Below, one piece after another: positions 21,151-34,478 of a stretch of DNA of 64,000 nucleotides; the stretch's first letter is position 1, and every line of letters starts with the position of its first letter. The DNA comes from Miscanthus floridulus. Lineage: Eukaryota; Streptophyta; Magnoliopsida; Poales; Poaceae. The position numbers and the translations under genes are program-made. The DNA is taken from NCBI RefSeq assembly GCF_019320115.1, contig NC_089598.1, forward strand, positions 79,238,570 to 79,302,569. Direction: 5' to 3'. Under the pieces are notes generated by a model. That model searched no databases. It was not told the origin of the DNA and saw nothing but the letters and a program-made list of their open reading frames with translations.

Positions 21151-23904
21151 TGGGTACCATCAAAAAGTGGATGATTGATTGTAGGTACCATCGACATTGG
21201 AGACTTGATTCAATTGTTTTCATATTGATCATCATATGTTGAGTCAAGATATGAAGCTTAGTGCACATCCAAACCCAATGCCATTGTAATTGAGTGAAGT
21301 CCAAATGTGCTACATCATACAAGTGCTATAATTCAAGTTGTTGGTAATTCATTGGATATATTTGATGGCTTATAAATAATTGAGTTGAAGCTTGCTAGTT
21401 GGATGATCATGAGCTAACCAAGGTATATCTCTTGTTGATCATTTCATTTGAGTGCATATGAGTTGATTGAATTGGATAAATATGCAATGTTGCTTGCTAT
21501 AAGATGATTGAATTGATAATTGTTTAGTAATCAAGTTTGGATTGATTTGTGTTGGATAAATTCATGAGATAAATTTTAGTGAGTGGATTGAATGGATTTA
21601 TGTCTTGTGAAAGTATTCAAACAAGTTGGTTTCAAGTTTGATTCATATTTGATGAAGTATAGCTCAATAATTGAAATCTGTCCTATAATTGAGAATCTAA
21701 GCTAGCCGTGATCCTAGCCATGTATGAGTGATCAAAACTTATTGGATTGACATAAAAATTGGTGTACATGGTCCGGACTTATGGTATAAGATTCTATACA
21801 AATTTTATAAGAATTGGATTAGAGATGCTTCAGTTTTGGAGTAGATCTTGTTAGCCATAGTGCAGCAGTTTTCAGCATGTAACAGTGGTGGAAGAATTGA
21901 AATCTGGTAGCAATCTAGAAGTCAAATAAAGCTAAAGTTTTTACAGCTGCTAGATAACTTAGTGAAGCACATCTCCACCAAATTTTGTGGTATTTAGATC
22001 TATACTTTAGGAGATATGTATTTTTTCTTTGAAGAGTATACAATCTGCCAGAAAAGTGATAATTATTAGATTTATTTGGAGTCACTTTGATGGAAAGGTC
22101 CTCAAGTTGGAATCATATTTATAAGTGATTGAGGCACCTAAGTTTGGTTTTGAGATGATCTAGAAGCATGATAAGCAAATAGTACAAGGCCATTTAATTG
22201 TGGAGTGTACTTTGCACATATTTGGTACTCAAGATAAAGATCAAGATCAAACTCAAGATGGAGATGAAGTTTAAGTTCTAGATATTATTGGAAATCATTT
22301 CATAGAAAGAAAAGGACTTAAACAAGTAGAAATAAAAGGACTTAAAGAAGAAATCAAGGTTACTCATCAAGTTAGGTCCATCACTTGAATCAATCAATCA
22401 AGTTATTTCAAATGAGTGTCAAGAATGATTCTTGGAGAGAGGTCACTTCTCCCTAAGTGTAGGGTCTTACTGCCTATGTGTAGGTAAACCAAGTGTGGTA
22501 CTTGGAAGGCTAACATGGAAGTGGTGATCCAAGGGACATTTGAGATGCTTAGTTGAAGCAATCAAAATGGTTGATCAAGAAAAGTAAGCAACACCCAAAA
22601 GAGAGCTAGTCATGATATTTCAAGTGGTATTCCAAATAGTTCTCTCATGCAAGCATTGATCAAATGATGAAGCAAGCTAACCACAACAAGATAGTGTACT
22701 TAATCATATTAGTGGTTCTCAAATCATATGGGTGAAGAATGGATTTCATTATACATGATTGGTCTTCACCAAGCTTATAATTGGACTTCACATTGCTATT
22801 GGAGTAATGAATTGGAATCTATGTGACTATCCTCTACTCCAACATAACAAAGGTATCATTGTAATGTGCATTATCATTTCATCCCTTACTAGTATGCGGT
22901 TAGTGCATATAGTACATGCTTCATAGGATCATGCATAACAAATAAAATGTTTAAATTCATAGCCTTCCACTATTGCTTGAATGATTAGTTGATCTAGTGG
23001 TTAGTATATGAATTTATTCATGAGCTAGTGAACCCAAGTACTTGATTTAATTTGGATTGCCAACAAGTGACAAGTACAACCTCGATAAGATAACCTCCAA
23101 ATGAGTGTGAAGAAGCTTAGAGAGGGTTCAAACTAGACTTGGAAGATTAGGCAAATCAATTTGGTTCAAGTCAACTTAGAAGCTCATGATAAATAACAAG
23201 AGTACAAGCACAACACAACAATGCAAATGGATATCTAGTTTGTTTCAAGTGGTATCTAGACTCAAGTATTTCATCAAGAATTCACAAGTGATGTCTAGAT
23301 CAACTCACAAGTGATATCCTATAAGTGGTACCCATGAAGATAGCAAAGGTTCAAGAAATGGGTTTTATTGATAAATCCAACAAGTGGTTCCATACTAGAA
23401 AATTCTTTTAAGTGGTATCACATCTACACATGGTATCAATCATGCAAGACGATGGTTCCACAAGTGATCCTCAACTTTAAGTGGTCATCAAATGAAGAAT
23501 GCATCCCTCACCTACAAGAGCTCAAGTTTATCAAATGGATGACCCATGCTATGACATAGGGGAAGGTTTCCCACAAATTGGTATCAAGGTCAAATATCCT
23601 ATGTGTGGTATCTCAAGGGCTACAAGTGGTGTTATTCCAACAATCAAGTGATGTCCATCAAAAATGCAAGATTCAAGCCTCAACCATCTACCCCAAATGC
23701 AAACCTTTGCATCAATGAGAAGCACACCTTTTATGGAAATTGATGACAAAGGGGGAGAGATTGTACAAAGATATGAAAGCTTTAGGAGACATTGAAGAAA
23801 AGAAGTAGAGGTTGGATATGGACATGGACAAAGAGGGAGCAACATTGAAGAAAAGAGATGGATCAACAAAATTCTTGGACAAGAGAAGCACACAAGTAGG
23901 GGGA
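21151..23904. other. Long non-coding tail of the gag-only retroelement (copy A)
   Basis: 2.75 kb of AT-rich DNA without protein domains. In copy B the same DNA continues (38379-41691) to a polypurine tract and the 3' LTR, so it is internal sequence of the gag-only element where pol would normally be. In copy A it is cut off at the duplication junction. Confidence 0.6.
23240..23655 (+). repeat. Dispersed CAAGTGGTATC-like motif cluster
   Basis: At least ten variants of (C/T)AAGTG(G/A)T(A/G)TC occur in about 400 bp, for example CAAGTGGTATCTAG, CAAGTGATGTCTAG, CAAGTGATATCC, TAAGTGGTATCAC, CAAGTGGTGTTATTCC and CAAGTGATGTCC. Spacing is irregular at about 10-50 bp. They occur equally in copy B (40468-40883). 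Confidence 0.55.
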
Positions 23905-23905
23905 A
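23904..23905. other. Junction between duplication copies
   Basis: Up to 23904 the sequence matches the right end of copy B (to 41132). From 23905 it is LINE reverse-transcriptase sequence that runs on into the part matching position 1. At 41133 the equivalent sequence instead continues into the retroelement tail. The breakpoint therefore joins retroelement DNA to the middle of the LINE coding region. Confidence 0.9.
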
Positions 23906-26026
23906 CATTCCTTGGTATTTTATCATAAGCCTTCTCCAAGTCAATAAAAACCATGTGTAGGTCCTTCTTCTTCTCCTATACCGCTCCATAACTTGTCTTA
24001 TTAAGAAAATGGCTTCCATGGTTGACCTTCCGGGCATGAAACCAAATTGGTTCATAGAGATCCGCGTTATTGCTCTCAAGCGATGCTCGATAACTCTCTC
24101 CCATAGCTTCATAGTATGGCTCATCAACTTAATTCCTCGGTAATTTGTACAACTTTGAATATCCCCTTTATTCTTGTAGATCGGTACCAATATACTTCTC
24201 CTCCACTCATCAGGCATCTTGTTCGATCGAAAAATATGGTTGAACAGCTTGGTTAACCATACTACAGCTATGTCCCCGAGGCATCTCCACACCTCGATTG
24301 GGATACCATCCGGTCCCATCGCCTTACCTCCTTTCATCCTTTTCAACGCCTCTCTGACCTCAGATTCTTGGATTCTCCGCACAAAGCGCCTATTGGTGTC
24401 ATCAAAAGAGTCATCCAACTGAAAGGTTGTGTCCATATTCTCACCATTGAACAATTTGTCAAAATACTCTTGCCATCGATGTCGGATCTCATCCTCCTTT
24501 ACCAAGAGATGCTCCCTTTCATCCTTAATGCACTTAACTTGGTTGAAGTCCCGTGTCTTTCTCTCACGAACCCTAGCCATCCTATAAATGTCCTTCTCTC
24601 CTTCCTTCGTACTCAAATGTTGGTAAAGATCCTCGTACGCTCTACCCTTTGCCACACTTACAGCTCGCTTTGCAGTCTTCTTTGCCACCTTATGCTTCTC
24701 TATGTTGTCCACACTCCTGTCATGGTACAAGCGTCTATAGCATTCTTTCTTCTCCTTAATAACCCTTTGGACTTCCTCGTTCCACCACCAAGTATCTTTA
24801 GCCTCACGTCCTCTTCCTTTGGTTACTCCACACACCTCTGAGGCTACCTTCCGAATGTTGGTTGCCATCTTGTCCCACATATTGTTTATGTCGTCTTCTT
24901 CCTTCCAAGAGTCCCCTTTGATAACCCTTTCCCTAAATACCTCTGACGTCTCCCCTTTCAGTTTCCACCACTTTGTTCTTTCAATCTTAGCTTGTTTATC
25001 CCTACGGGCACGCATCTGAAAACGAAAATCTGCCACCAAAAGCTTATGTTGAGAAACAACACACTCCCCTGGTATCACCTTGCAATCCAAGCATGCTCGT
25101 TTGTCCTTTCTTCTTGCGAGGACAAAGTCAATCTGACTACAGTGTTGTCCGCTACTGAAGGTCACTAGATGAGATTCTCTCTTTCTAAAGAAAGTGTTGG
25201 CTATCATCAGGTCAAAAGCTACCGCGAAGTCTAGAGCTTCCTCCCCCTCCTGATTCCTACTACCATACCCAAAACCTCCATGAACTGCCTCGAAACCTGC
25301 GCTTGTAGTACCTACATGCCCATTAAGATCTCCTCCTATAAAAAGCTTCTCACTACTAGGTATAGCTCTAACCAGGCCATCTAAGTCTTCCCAGAACTGT
25401 CTCTTAGCACTCTCGTCGAGGCCTACTTGGGGGGCATACGCACTAATTACGTTCAAGACCATATCACCAACGACGAGCTTGACTAAGATAATCCTATCCC
25501 CTTGCCTTCTCACTCCCACCACACCATTCTTAAGGCTCTTATCAATCAAAACTCCTACTCTATTTTTATTCGCGACTGTCCCTGTATACCAAAGCTTGAA
25601 ACCTGTATTGTCCACCTCCTTCGTCTCCTGACCCTTCCATTTAGTCTCTTGAACACATAATATATTTACACGCCTCCTAGTCGCGGTATCAACTAATTCT
25701 CTTAACTTACCTGTAAGTGACCCTACATTCCAACTACCTAAACGGATCCTAGTTGGTTCGACTAGCTTCCTTACCCTTCGCACCCGTCGACTCTGATGCG
25801 AAGACCCTTGCTCATTTTTCACTACACCCGGGCGCCGATGTAGCGCGCCACTAAGGAAGCGACGACCCGATCCTTGGTTACTTGACACCATGCCCAGATC
25901 ACGACACGGCGCGTCACGGGGGTGACGACCCGGCCCTTGCCCATTTAACACCATACCCGGGTTCCGATATGGCGCGTCGCTAAGAGGGTTACGCCCCAAC
26001 GATTTTCTTTCGGGTTTCATCTCCAT
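23905..26026 (-). pseudogene. RTE-type LINE, endonuclease and 5' half of the RT (copy B)
   Basis: This copy has no stop after residue 348. The open frame continues through a linker (KWWKLKGETSEVFRERVIKG) into RT sequence: KGGKAMGPDGIPIEVW, then MPDEWRRSILVPIYKNKGD, NYRGIKLMSHTMKLWERV, and NQFGFMPGRSTMEAIFLIRQ. A one-base shift in an AGAAGAAG run near 23965 moves the frame just before RT motif A (MVFIDLEKAYDKIPR, about 23908-23954, in another phase). At 23905 the LINE ends at the duplication junction, so the YADD-type catalytic motif is missing. The open frame runs on to 23549 only by chance through unrelated DNA. Confidence 0.92.
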
Positions 26027-27653
26027 TTAAGTGGCTAAGTTTTTACATTGGCTCGCCACGCCATTTAACACCATACCTGTAAGTTTTTACATGAAGCAAA
26101 TACCTTCTAGATAATTTTTTTTGTCTCTATCACCAAATTGATTCACTGCTTCTCCTAACTCGTCTCCCTCCACCATATGAAGCTGTTGTTCATATCTTGC
26201 TTGTCCTGAGAAAGAAAAAGGACAAGGGGTTAGGAGAACCAAATATGGAGACGAAGCTTACATTGGTTAATATTTCCTTGGGTCACACAAAGAATGCTTA
26301 CCTTTGCTAATGCTGCGTTGGCTTACACAGAGAAGCTTATCAATCCAGAGCACACCTTTCTAGAAAACCACACACTATCAACCTCTTTATGCAAAATGGA
26401 ACCTACAGCAAGGGTGTTAGCAAGACTTTAAAAAGAGAGAATGCTTCACCTAGAGCATAGTAAATTGTTTTTTATGCTTGGAAATTCCAATTCCAGCACT
26501 GTATCCTGCATCTAGAACAAACAATAACAACAAAAAATGGGTGAAGCAAATTTAAGCAAAAACAATGGAAAATGTAGCAGAAAGGGCACAATATATACTA
26601 ACCTCCAAATTGTACTGACCAGCAGGGGCAATGTAGCTTAAGCTTAAATGTATTAATTGATGGACCAGAAGGAGAGGACCAAAACATGTAAGGAAAAAAC
26701 AAAGAGGGTAGATCAGTAGCAAACCGAAACAGAGGCACTCATTGCAGCCAACCAACTATGAATCTGTGCTGAGTAAATACATCATTGGCAATGGGGTGTG
26801 CTCAGTAATATAACAACCAACAAATTATGTGAATTAAAGACATCATTGACAATGGACTTATGGTCAGTAACAAATGCACAAAATGTAGCAACTAATAAAA
26901 ACAAAACAACACATGGAAAAGAGAATTGCTAAACATAATGACATTGTCATCACAAAACTGATGCAAATAGCAAGAATCATGGAAGAACAAAATAGTTAAT
27001 CATCATTGCACAATTCCATTGTCTCAGTTTAAAAAAGTTCATCATTACACAATCCCAAAACCTCAGTAGATAACATGAAGAATGAAACAACTAATCATCA
27101 CTGTACAACGAAGGATATCAGCTCTGCACATGATCGGCACATTGAAAAACAAGAAAACGGCAGCAGCCGACGGCCTCCTAGGGGAGGGGGCCAAGATCCT
27201 CGCTGTGAGGAGAGAGAGCTGAGGGAAGGGGAGGAGGACAAGGGGAGAGAGTGCACCTCCACCATGCACAACAGGGTAGATGCGTCAGTGTGGGGCTCCT
27301 CCAGTGATGAAGGGCAGCGAGCCAGATCCACACACGTACCCGGCCCCGGCGATGGCAAGGAGAGCAGGCACAGGAGGAAAAGGTCTTTCCCAGCGCACAC
27401 AAGCGTGGAGAGCTCACTCATGCCACAACAAAGAGGAAGGAAGCGAAGCCTCATAATCTGCTCATGCCATGGAACCTGCAGGCAACACCTCTAAGTGCCG
27501 ACCATAAATTAAATTACCTATCAGGTGGGGAAAGAAAAATACAGACCTGAACATGTATATGCCAAGAGCAATGGCACCTGAGCCCGGCTGTAACTAACTT
27601 GGTCAAATACAGGTACCTGCAAATGGAGACTTATTATCAAACAACAGTAGTTA

Positions 27654-27796
27654 GGGGGTGTTTGGTTTGGGGGTGACAAAACTTTAGGGACTAAACTATT
27701 TTAGTCACCTTTAGCCACCCCTTGGGGACTAGAGGGGACTAAACTACTTTAGTCACCTTTTAGTCACCCCGTTTGGCATTCTAACCAAACAGGGCC
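27654..27796. mobile_element. Tourist-like MITE (copy B)
   Basis: Same 143-bp element as in copy A, with TTA at 27651-27653 and 27797-27799. Confidence 0.85.
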
Positions 27797-29765
27797 TTAG
27801 TCTTGAAGCTCAGAAAAAGATTACCAGACATGAGAAGTTGGCACCACAAGGTGAAGGCACAAAATTGTGAATACAAATGTTCTCCTTAAATGAAGCTCTG
27901 GAACTTGATCAATAACAAGCTAGGACAGAGAGGAAATTAAAATTAGGGCTACACAAGCAGGTGTTAGGTAGCAAGCAGCTGCAACAGCCATAAATATAGG
28001 GCTGAAACACTTCAATGAGGTCTATCTAATCCCAGTTTTTTTCCACCATTAGCTCTATTTACAAAAACTAAAACGCATTACAAAAAACTGAAGCTGCAAT
28101 GTCCAATCTTTTCGTAGGCAAAACATTTCTTCTAAGTAGTAATGGCACATGACATATACTAAATACAATCAGCCCTGGCATCACAAATTCATCAGGTCTT
28201 TTGTAGAATAGCTAAGGAAGGAGGTTTACCACAAACTGAGGTTACATTAAAAAAAGTGCAAAACACAACTACAACAGTCAGATAGACCAGGCACAATAAA
28301 TAAATCCATATTAATTTGTGCTGGAACAGACAGAGGCAAACTTGGCGACTCAAAGTCAATAACAGCGAATCAGCTGGAAATGTAGACATGAAAAAGCCTA
28401 TAGAATTACCATTTGAGTCTAATCATGTACTAAAATTATTGTAGCGATATCTGAAAGAGCACACGAAGGGCCCCTACCAAAATTGTTGTAGCGATATCCA
28501 GTGAGTGTCATGGAAAAGCAGCCAGCCGAGCAATCTAACTGGAAATTTAAGAATCACAATGCAACGATGACTAAGCAGTAATCTAGCTCTCCCCTAGGAA
28601 CTGGTTTTTTCCATCCATTAAAAATTTATTAAAATGTCTTGACTTTGAAATTAACATGTAAGTTTTTTCGTCGAAAATAATACATCCCTATCAGTCAATT
28701 TGCAAAAGCGATCAATATGCACCTAAGCTACAGCCCACAATTGTGAACTTCCTATCTGTAGACACAATCAAGTAAAGAAAAAAAAGTAAACAGATAAATG
28801 AAATTGTGGATCAATGTATTGAACAGCACATATGAACACACCTTAATGCTCAAATCCAGACAAGAAGTCAGACAATGTGACTCTCACAATACCCCCAATC
28901 ATTTCAATTAGATAGTGGCGAAGTAAGGAAAGTGTGCAATCCATAGCAGGTACCTATGTTTGCTAGACGCCAATTATCAAAGTGAAAAACATTTGGTAAC
29001 CAAAGAAAGTGGTACAAAAGAAACTCACCAGGGTGCCTATGTTTATTGAGTACCAATTACCAAAGGACCAGTATTTATGGAAGCAAAAGGAGCCTGTACC
29101 ATCTGCTCCGCTCATAACATGCACATTCCGCTCCGCTCATAACATACATAATCAAAATGAAGGCAAAGCAGCATTAGTTGTTCCATAAAAAAAATAAACA
29201 ACCAACACATCTCCGTTGAATCACCGTGTAAAGACAAATGAAGATATGAAAATTAGATCAAATCAAAATAAAAGGTACTGAACATTTGGAATAGTAATCC
29301 AGGAGAAGGCACAGACATATATAGGCACACACATAGCTAGCCCACTATGCTCCAACGAAGATGATGACAGGAGATAGAATGGACAGAGATACAGATAAAG
29401 CTAACTTCCATAATTGAAATTCATACATGAAATCGAACTTTGAATGTACCAAATAAAAAAGCAAGCACTAAATCAGAGTAGCAAGGAAGTTATAGGGCAC
29501 CTCGCACTACCAGCAGTGGTGTGGGCGATGAGCCCGAGGGCACGTCGCGGTAGCGGCCGTGCCGGGCCCTAGGGTACGGCGTACACAGGTTGCTGGAGGG
29601 AGAGGCGGAGGGCGTGGGGAGGAGGCCGAGGACGGTGCGAGGGAGAGGCACTGGCGCGAGGCGAAGGGCTCGCACAAGCGAATTCGTGCCATTAAAAAAA
29701 ATGGCCTGAAAATTCAACGATCTTCAGTACTGTTCTTTTTTTTTTACCTCATTAAACTACAGGTG

Positions 29766-30108
29766 TGAAAAGTAAAAAATATCCTTAAGTCTAAATATGT
29801 CATTAATTTTTTTTGAGCATCTTAACGACTTCAAATAAAAAAACTCAAAACTATAGACGAGATCTATAATTTTTATATAAAAATTATCTTCATTTAATTC
29901 CACAAAAAATATGATTTGATATGATTAATATATCTTAGAAAAATCAAATTTTTTTTGCGAAATTAAATAAAGATAATTTTTATATGAAAATTATAAATCT
30001 TGACAAGATCTACAACTTTCTAGTTTTGAGTTTTTTCATCTGAAGTCGTTAAGATGCTCAAAAAAAATTAATGACATATTTAGACTTAAGGGTATTTTTG
30101 ACTTTTCA
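29766..30108. mobile_element. Long foldback (hairpin) element (copy B)
   Basis: Copy of the 343-bp inverted repeat at 5645-5987. The arms are preserved, so it predates the duplication. Confidence 0.75.
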
Positions 30109-30509
30109 TGGCCGCAGTTTGACGGCGTTAGAGCCTAAACTGACGGCAGTGACATAGAGGGCAAAAAAAATTAGAACAGTGACGTTGAAGACCACTGAAT
30201 TTTTCTAAAAGCACATATGACATTTTTAATGGCGCAGAGCGAATTCCCCCTTGCTGTTGTTATTGTTTTTATGGTGTATGCGAGGGTGCGGCCGAGATAT
30301 TTTGTTTGGAACCAAACGAACGGGGACACGTGGGCTGTGTACAGTAACCAATACCGGAGTAATTCAAGATGGCTAAAAGAGGGTTCGGCTGGCATTAAAT
30401 TTGCACGGTAGTATCTAGAAAACACTGTTTATATTGAAATTTGGTGAAAAAAAAATACTGTTCTGACTAAAAAAAGGCCAGCCAGTCAACCGAAGCTGAC
30501 GCCCTAAAT

Positions 30510-31460
30510 GCCTATTCGCTTGGCAGCCGTGATGGATTTGTGGTGAGAGAAAAATATTGTTTAGTAGCTGAAAAAGTATCGTTTATAAGCTAAGCGAATA
30601 AGATGAATAGTTATATATTTTTTTATGTCGTGGACGGCCTAACTTACAGACAAACTCGACCGGTTTGATAAGAGTAAAAATGTGAACAACACATAAAGCC
30701 AGAATAATATGATATGCCAAATAATTCTTTTGATCGTAGAAAATAAACAGCTGTAGTAAAGAACATCGCTTAGGATAATATATCTGGCTATAGTTTATTT
30801 GACAACAGGGTTCCAGCTTTTCAAATTGGAAGTTCATAATTTAAATTGAGTCTTAAAAATATATGTGTTGAGTGGGTGCCTGTGATTTGCAGCCTGTTCG
30901 CTTGGTCGTATTTGGCTTATAAGCCATAGCTTATCAGCCAACGAACAATATTTTTCTCTCACATCAAACCAGCCAACAGTACTTTCAGTCATGGTTTATA
31001 AGCCAAACCAGCCTAAACCAACAGGACATTAAGAGCCGCGTGGGGTACATAGGCAATGTCATACTGCATTAATTCTAACGACGTTGGATCTCTTGCCTCA
31101 GAGATTAACATATATGTATTTCTGGAAAAAGATAAAATATACATGTTGAACTAAATCCTTGCTTTACTTTTAAGATATATATTCAATTTTCAAAAAATAA
31201 AAAAACGTTAAGTAATAATCCTAACATATATAGGAGAAAGAAAGCAGTGCTAATGCAAAAGATTTGCACACGATAATAAGTCCTTGCTTTAAAATAATAA
31301 TAGGAAAAACAATATAATGCATCGTACCATTAAGGCCCCGTTCGTTTCGTTGAAAAAACAAGCTGAAATACTATTCCGACTAATTTGTTGTGAGAAAAAA
31401 AACACTATTCCTGCTAAAAAAAAGCTGAAAAAATAAATTATAAGAGAAGCGAAGAGGGCC
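30510..31460. mobile_element. Cluster of three MITE-like elements (copy B)
   Basis: Copies of the three small inverted-repeat elements of copy A, at 30510-30602, 30893-31025 and 31334-31460. The only differences I saw are in poly-A runs of the last one. Confidence 0.55.
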
Positions 31461-32861
31461 TGAGAATCATTCAGTCCGTCATTAGAATCCGACCACCAGC
31501 ACCTGCATTCCAGCTGCTTGGATGCAGTAGCAGTAGTTTCCCTGCCGGCCTTCTCGTTCTCCTTTTTAGGAGAAGCTCCTGTTTCTCCTTGAGGGCGTCG
31601 AAAACCAGTTTGTAGAAGGATGGCCCTTTCTGCCTGCAAGTCTTCTTGGTGGCTCTTGCAGGCTGTTCCCCTTGCCAACGTCTATGATGACTCGCTGCCA
31701 TGTCTTCTCCTTGTGCCTCCTCATTTGGAACCTTGCGGCCCTCAATGACTCTAAGGCAGTATAACAAATAGTCAGTGACGGGCCAGGATTCGAGCATAGG
31801 GTATGCCATAAAAAAAATTTCTTGTGCAATTTTGGAAAACCATTTTCAATTCGGTAAACAATATTCTATTTCGGTAAAACCACATGCAGAAATAACACAA
31901 TAAGCCTAAAATTCAAAGATTAAGCTAAAAACTATGACAAATTACGATATAGAAGTTCAAATGAAATACAAAATAATTTTAAACGTAACCATCTTCTAAT
32001 ACTAATGTTGGGCGAACTACAAACCAATCTCTAATAACTGATGTGGCTAATCTCCATGATACACAACTAATGTTGGAGTGCATACTTTGTAAAGGGGACA
32101 CAATACTCTACATAGCTATCGATTTTCATTCCATTTCATGGCGTATCTCAAAGGACACAACAAGATGGGATGAAAAAAAATGCAAAATAAAGGATGAAAC
32201 ATATATTATTTGTACCTATAATATTTAGAGGGGATACAAAATGAAAAGATAAAAACAAAGACACACATGAGGTCTCATGAGACATAACAAGATGGGATAA
32301 ATATATAGAAAAACTAAAGAATGAAGTATATTATCTATAGTTAATTTTAAAGGGGACAAAAGAAATGGAAATTTAAAATAGCATTGTACATAGCAATAGT
32401 GATAATGAAATGATGCCGAAGTGATATCACTTTTATTTGGGGGTTTTGGGGGCGGTGGCCGCGACACGGCTTGTAGAGGCAGGCGACACGGCGGCAGGGG
32501 CGCCGCCCGCCGGGGCGGCGGGGGAAGGTGGTTGGGCAGGGCTGGCGGCGAGGGCATCGTGGCGGAGCTCAGCGGTGCCCTGCCCTAGGATTAAGGTGGG
32601 CAGGGTCAAGGGCGGGGGCGAGGATGAGGACAATGCCAGCGCGCCGCCCTGTGGTTAGTGAAGGGCGGGGTCAAGGGGCGCGGGAGGTGGGCGGTGTGGC
32701 CGGCGGTGAGGCAACATCTGGCTGGGGGTGGCAGGGGAGGAGGCATGGGTGGGGCAGGCAGGGCGACGCGACGTGCACGACAGGTCACGGCATATCGGCC
32801 TCCATGCTATATAGGCTATAGCGGGCTGAAACAACAAAACTCAACCTGAGTACAAATAATA
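31461..32861. other. Spacer of copy B, AT-rich then GC-rich
   Basis: Matches 7344-8743 of copy A. It includes the doubtful 112-codon minus-strand frame (31471-31809) and the G-rich block at 32433-32850. Nothing recognisable as a gene. Confidence 0.45.
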
Positions 32862-32866
32862 GCAGG
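32862..32866. other. Empty copia insertion site (AGCAG)
   Basis: ATAGCAGGAGATTTGG is uninterrupted here. The same sequence in copy A is split by the copia element with AGCAG duplicated. This fixes the order: duplication first, insertion second. Confidence 0.95.
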
Positions 32867-33528
32867 AGATTTGGTACCTTGCTCCGAGGGCATCTTGTGA
32901 AACGTCATGATCCACTTCTTCTCCATATGACTCCTTGATGCTGCTAAGACCATGACCAGCCTGCTGCGTGAGCCTACACCCGCTGATGCTAGAGCCATGC
33001 CGCGCACGCGCCTCGATATGATGTCGGCGGCCCTGAGCTGCAGCGCACGGATCTCGGTCCGCAACCCCATCTCCGTCTTGGCAGCCCGGTGGATCTAAGC
33101 CTTCGCCTCAAGGGCGCTGTACTCATGCACCTTGATCTCGCCCTTTAGCTTGTCCACGCGCTCGTTGCTCGCGTGGATAAGGGCCTCAGCCTCGTTGAGC
33201 CTACACTCGCGTGCGGCAAACACAAGCGCCGCGTCAGCAAAGTCGGATGTGCGGCGAGAGTGATTCAGGTGGGCGATAAGTTCCGCGGCCGTCGTCATAG
33301 CCTCAAACGCGGGGTTGAGCTGGGGGGCGACGAGAGCGTTGTCCGCCGAAGGAGCTTCGGTGCAGGCTCAGCAGCTACCTCGGTTGCGGGATCTGCAGCC
33401 AGGGGATCTGGAACCAGAGGCCATGCTTCGTTTAGGTGTAGCTTGAGGGGATCGACACGGCGTGATGGCAGCAAGGACCATGAACCTAGCGAACCTTTAG
33501 AGATGGAGGTGGCACCGGTGAGTACTAG
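32867..33528 (-). pseudogene. Broken coiled-coil protein gene (copy B)
   Basis: Same decayed gene as 15638-16300, with the same frameshift and the same TAG near 33094. Here it is not split by the copia element, and its frame runs on to about 32816. A possible donor CAG|GTTGAG (minus strand) near 32840 could mark an old exon end. Confidence 0.5.
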
Positions 33529-34169
33529 CTATACTGTGGGCGTATGGAATCAGGAATGGGGGTATACGTAGCTTTTTATCGCTCACGTGACTGGTTCGAT
33601 CGGAGGTCCGAATTAAATGGAAGGTTGGTGGCTACGGGCGGTTTAGTTGGTGATGCGGCCTGGAAATCAGATTTATTAATTTGGGCATTGGCAGCTGGAG
33701 AAGTGTGAGCCCATGAGAAATGGAAAGCGGCGAACGAGAGAGGTCTGATATTGTTGTTGTACTAGCTGTAGTGACGTTAGCGGCTTTCCACGTGCATGGT
33801 GTTGTAGGGCAAGCCTTCCTTTCGTGCATACGAATCGGGTAGGGGTGGAGCCCACGAGGGAGGGGTGTGCATTGTGCTCTTTTTCAACTGTTTTGCTTGC
33901 CTGCTACATGGACAGCCTAGACCCACGGTGCCGGTGAGCTGTCCAACGTGCAGTGCATTGCGCCTCTGCTGTAGCCGCTGGTGGTCATCCGCCAGCCAGC
34001 CACTAATCGGAAACCAGTGTTCTAGCATAGATTCATATACTAAAAAAAAGGCAACAAATTAATGCAGAAGATCAAAACATGTTAGCTAGTGTACAGGTGG
34101 TGCTTATGAGCTGTAAATAATCAGAATCCAGTGTGCTGGCATAGGTTCATAGATGAAAAAGGAAGCAAA

Positions 34170-34478
34170 CACTACACCAAATCTGATAATCACAGTTGGG
34201 TTGGAAGCCCCCGTTACTACCAGAATCCATGCCGGCGGAGATTAATCGGCGGTGATAGGGTGGCCTATCACCGCTGGGTAGGCGACCCGGTAGTGATAAT
34301 AGGCACAACACTATCAGGTCACAGAAGAAATCGATAGTGATATTCATGACTATCACTGCCGGATTGGATCATCAACCGTTAGTGATATGGTGAGTGTTAT
34401 TGTCGGTTTAGGCCATGACGCGATAATGGCACTTATGACACCACTACCGGATCAGTGCACGCCCGACAGTGAATAGTC
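34170..34478 (+). mobile_element. CACTA transposon terminus (copy B)
   Basis: Same CACTACACC end and subterminal inverted words as at 16942-17250. Confidence 0.7.

Larger units (their letters stand above)
1..23904 (+). repeat. Tandem duplication, copy A (about 17.23 kb unit plus a 6.9 kb copia insertion)
   Basis: This stretch is repeated almost base for base at 24123-41132. The offset is 24122 at the left and 17228 to the right of the copia insertion. The change in offset is explained by the 6884-bp copia element plus its 5-bp target duplication (6889 bp) and a few one-base indels. Shared sequence stops after the run GTAGGGGGA at 23904. Copy A then passes straight into the LINE sequence that starts copy B. 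The left edge of copy A lies outside the window. By eye I noted about 20 substitutions and several homopolymer indels over 17 kb, so the copies are roughly 99.8% identical. Confidence 0.95.

Noticed and set aside
23549..23904. C-terminal extension of the LINE protein
   Set aside because: Beyond 23905 the DNA matches the gag-only retroelement tail (41132 end), not LINE. The frame is open by chance.
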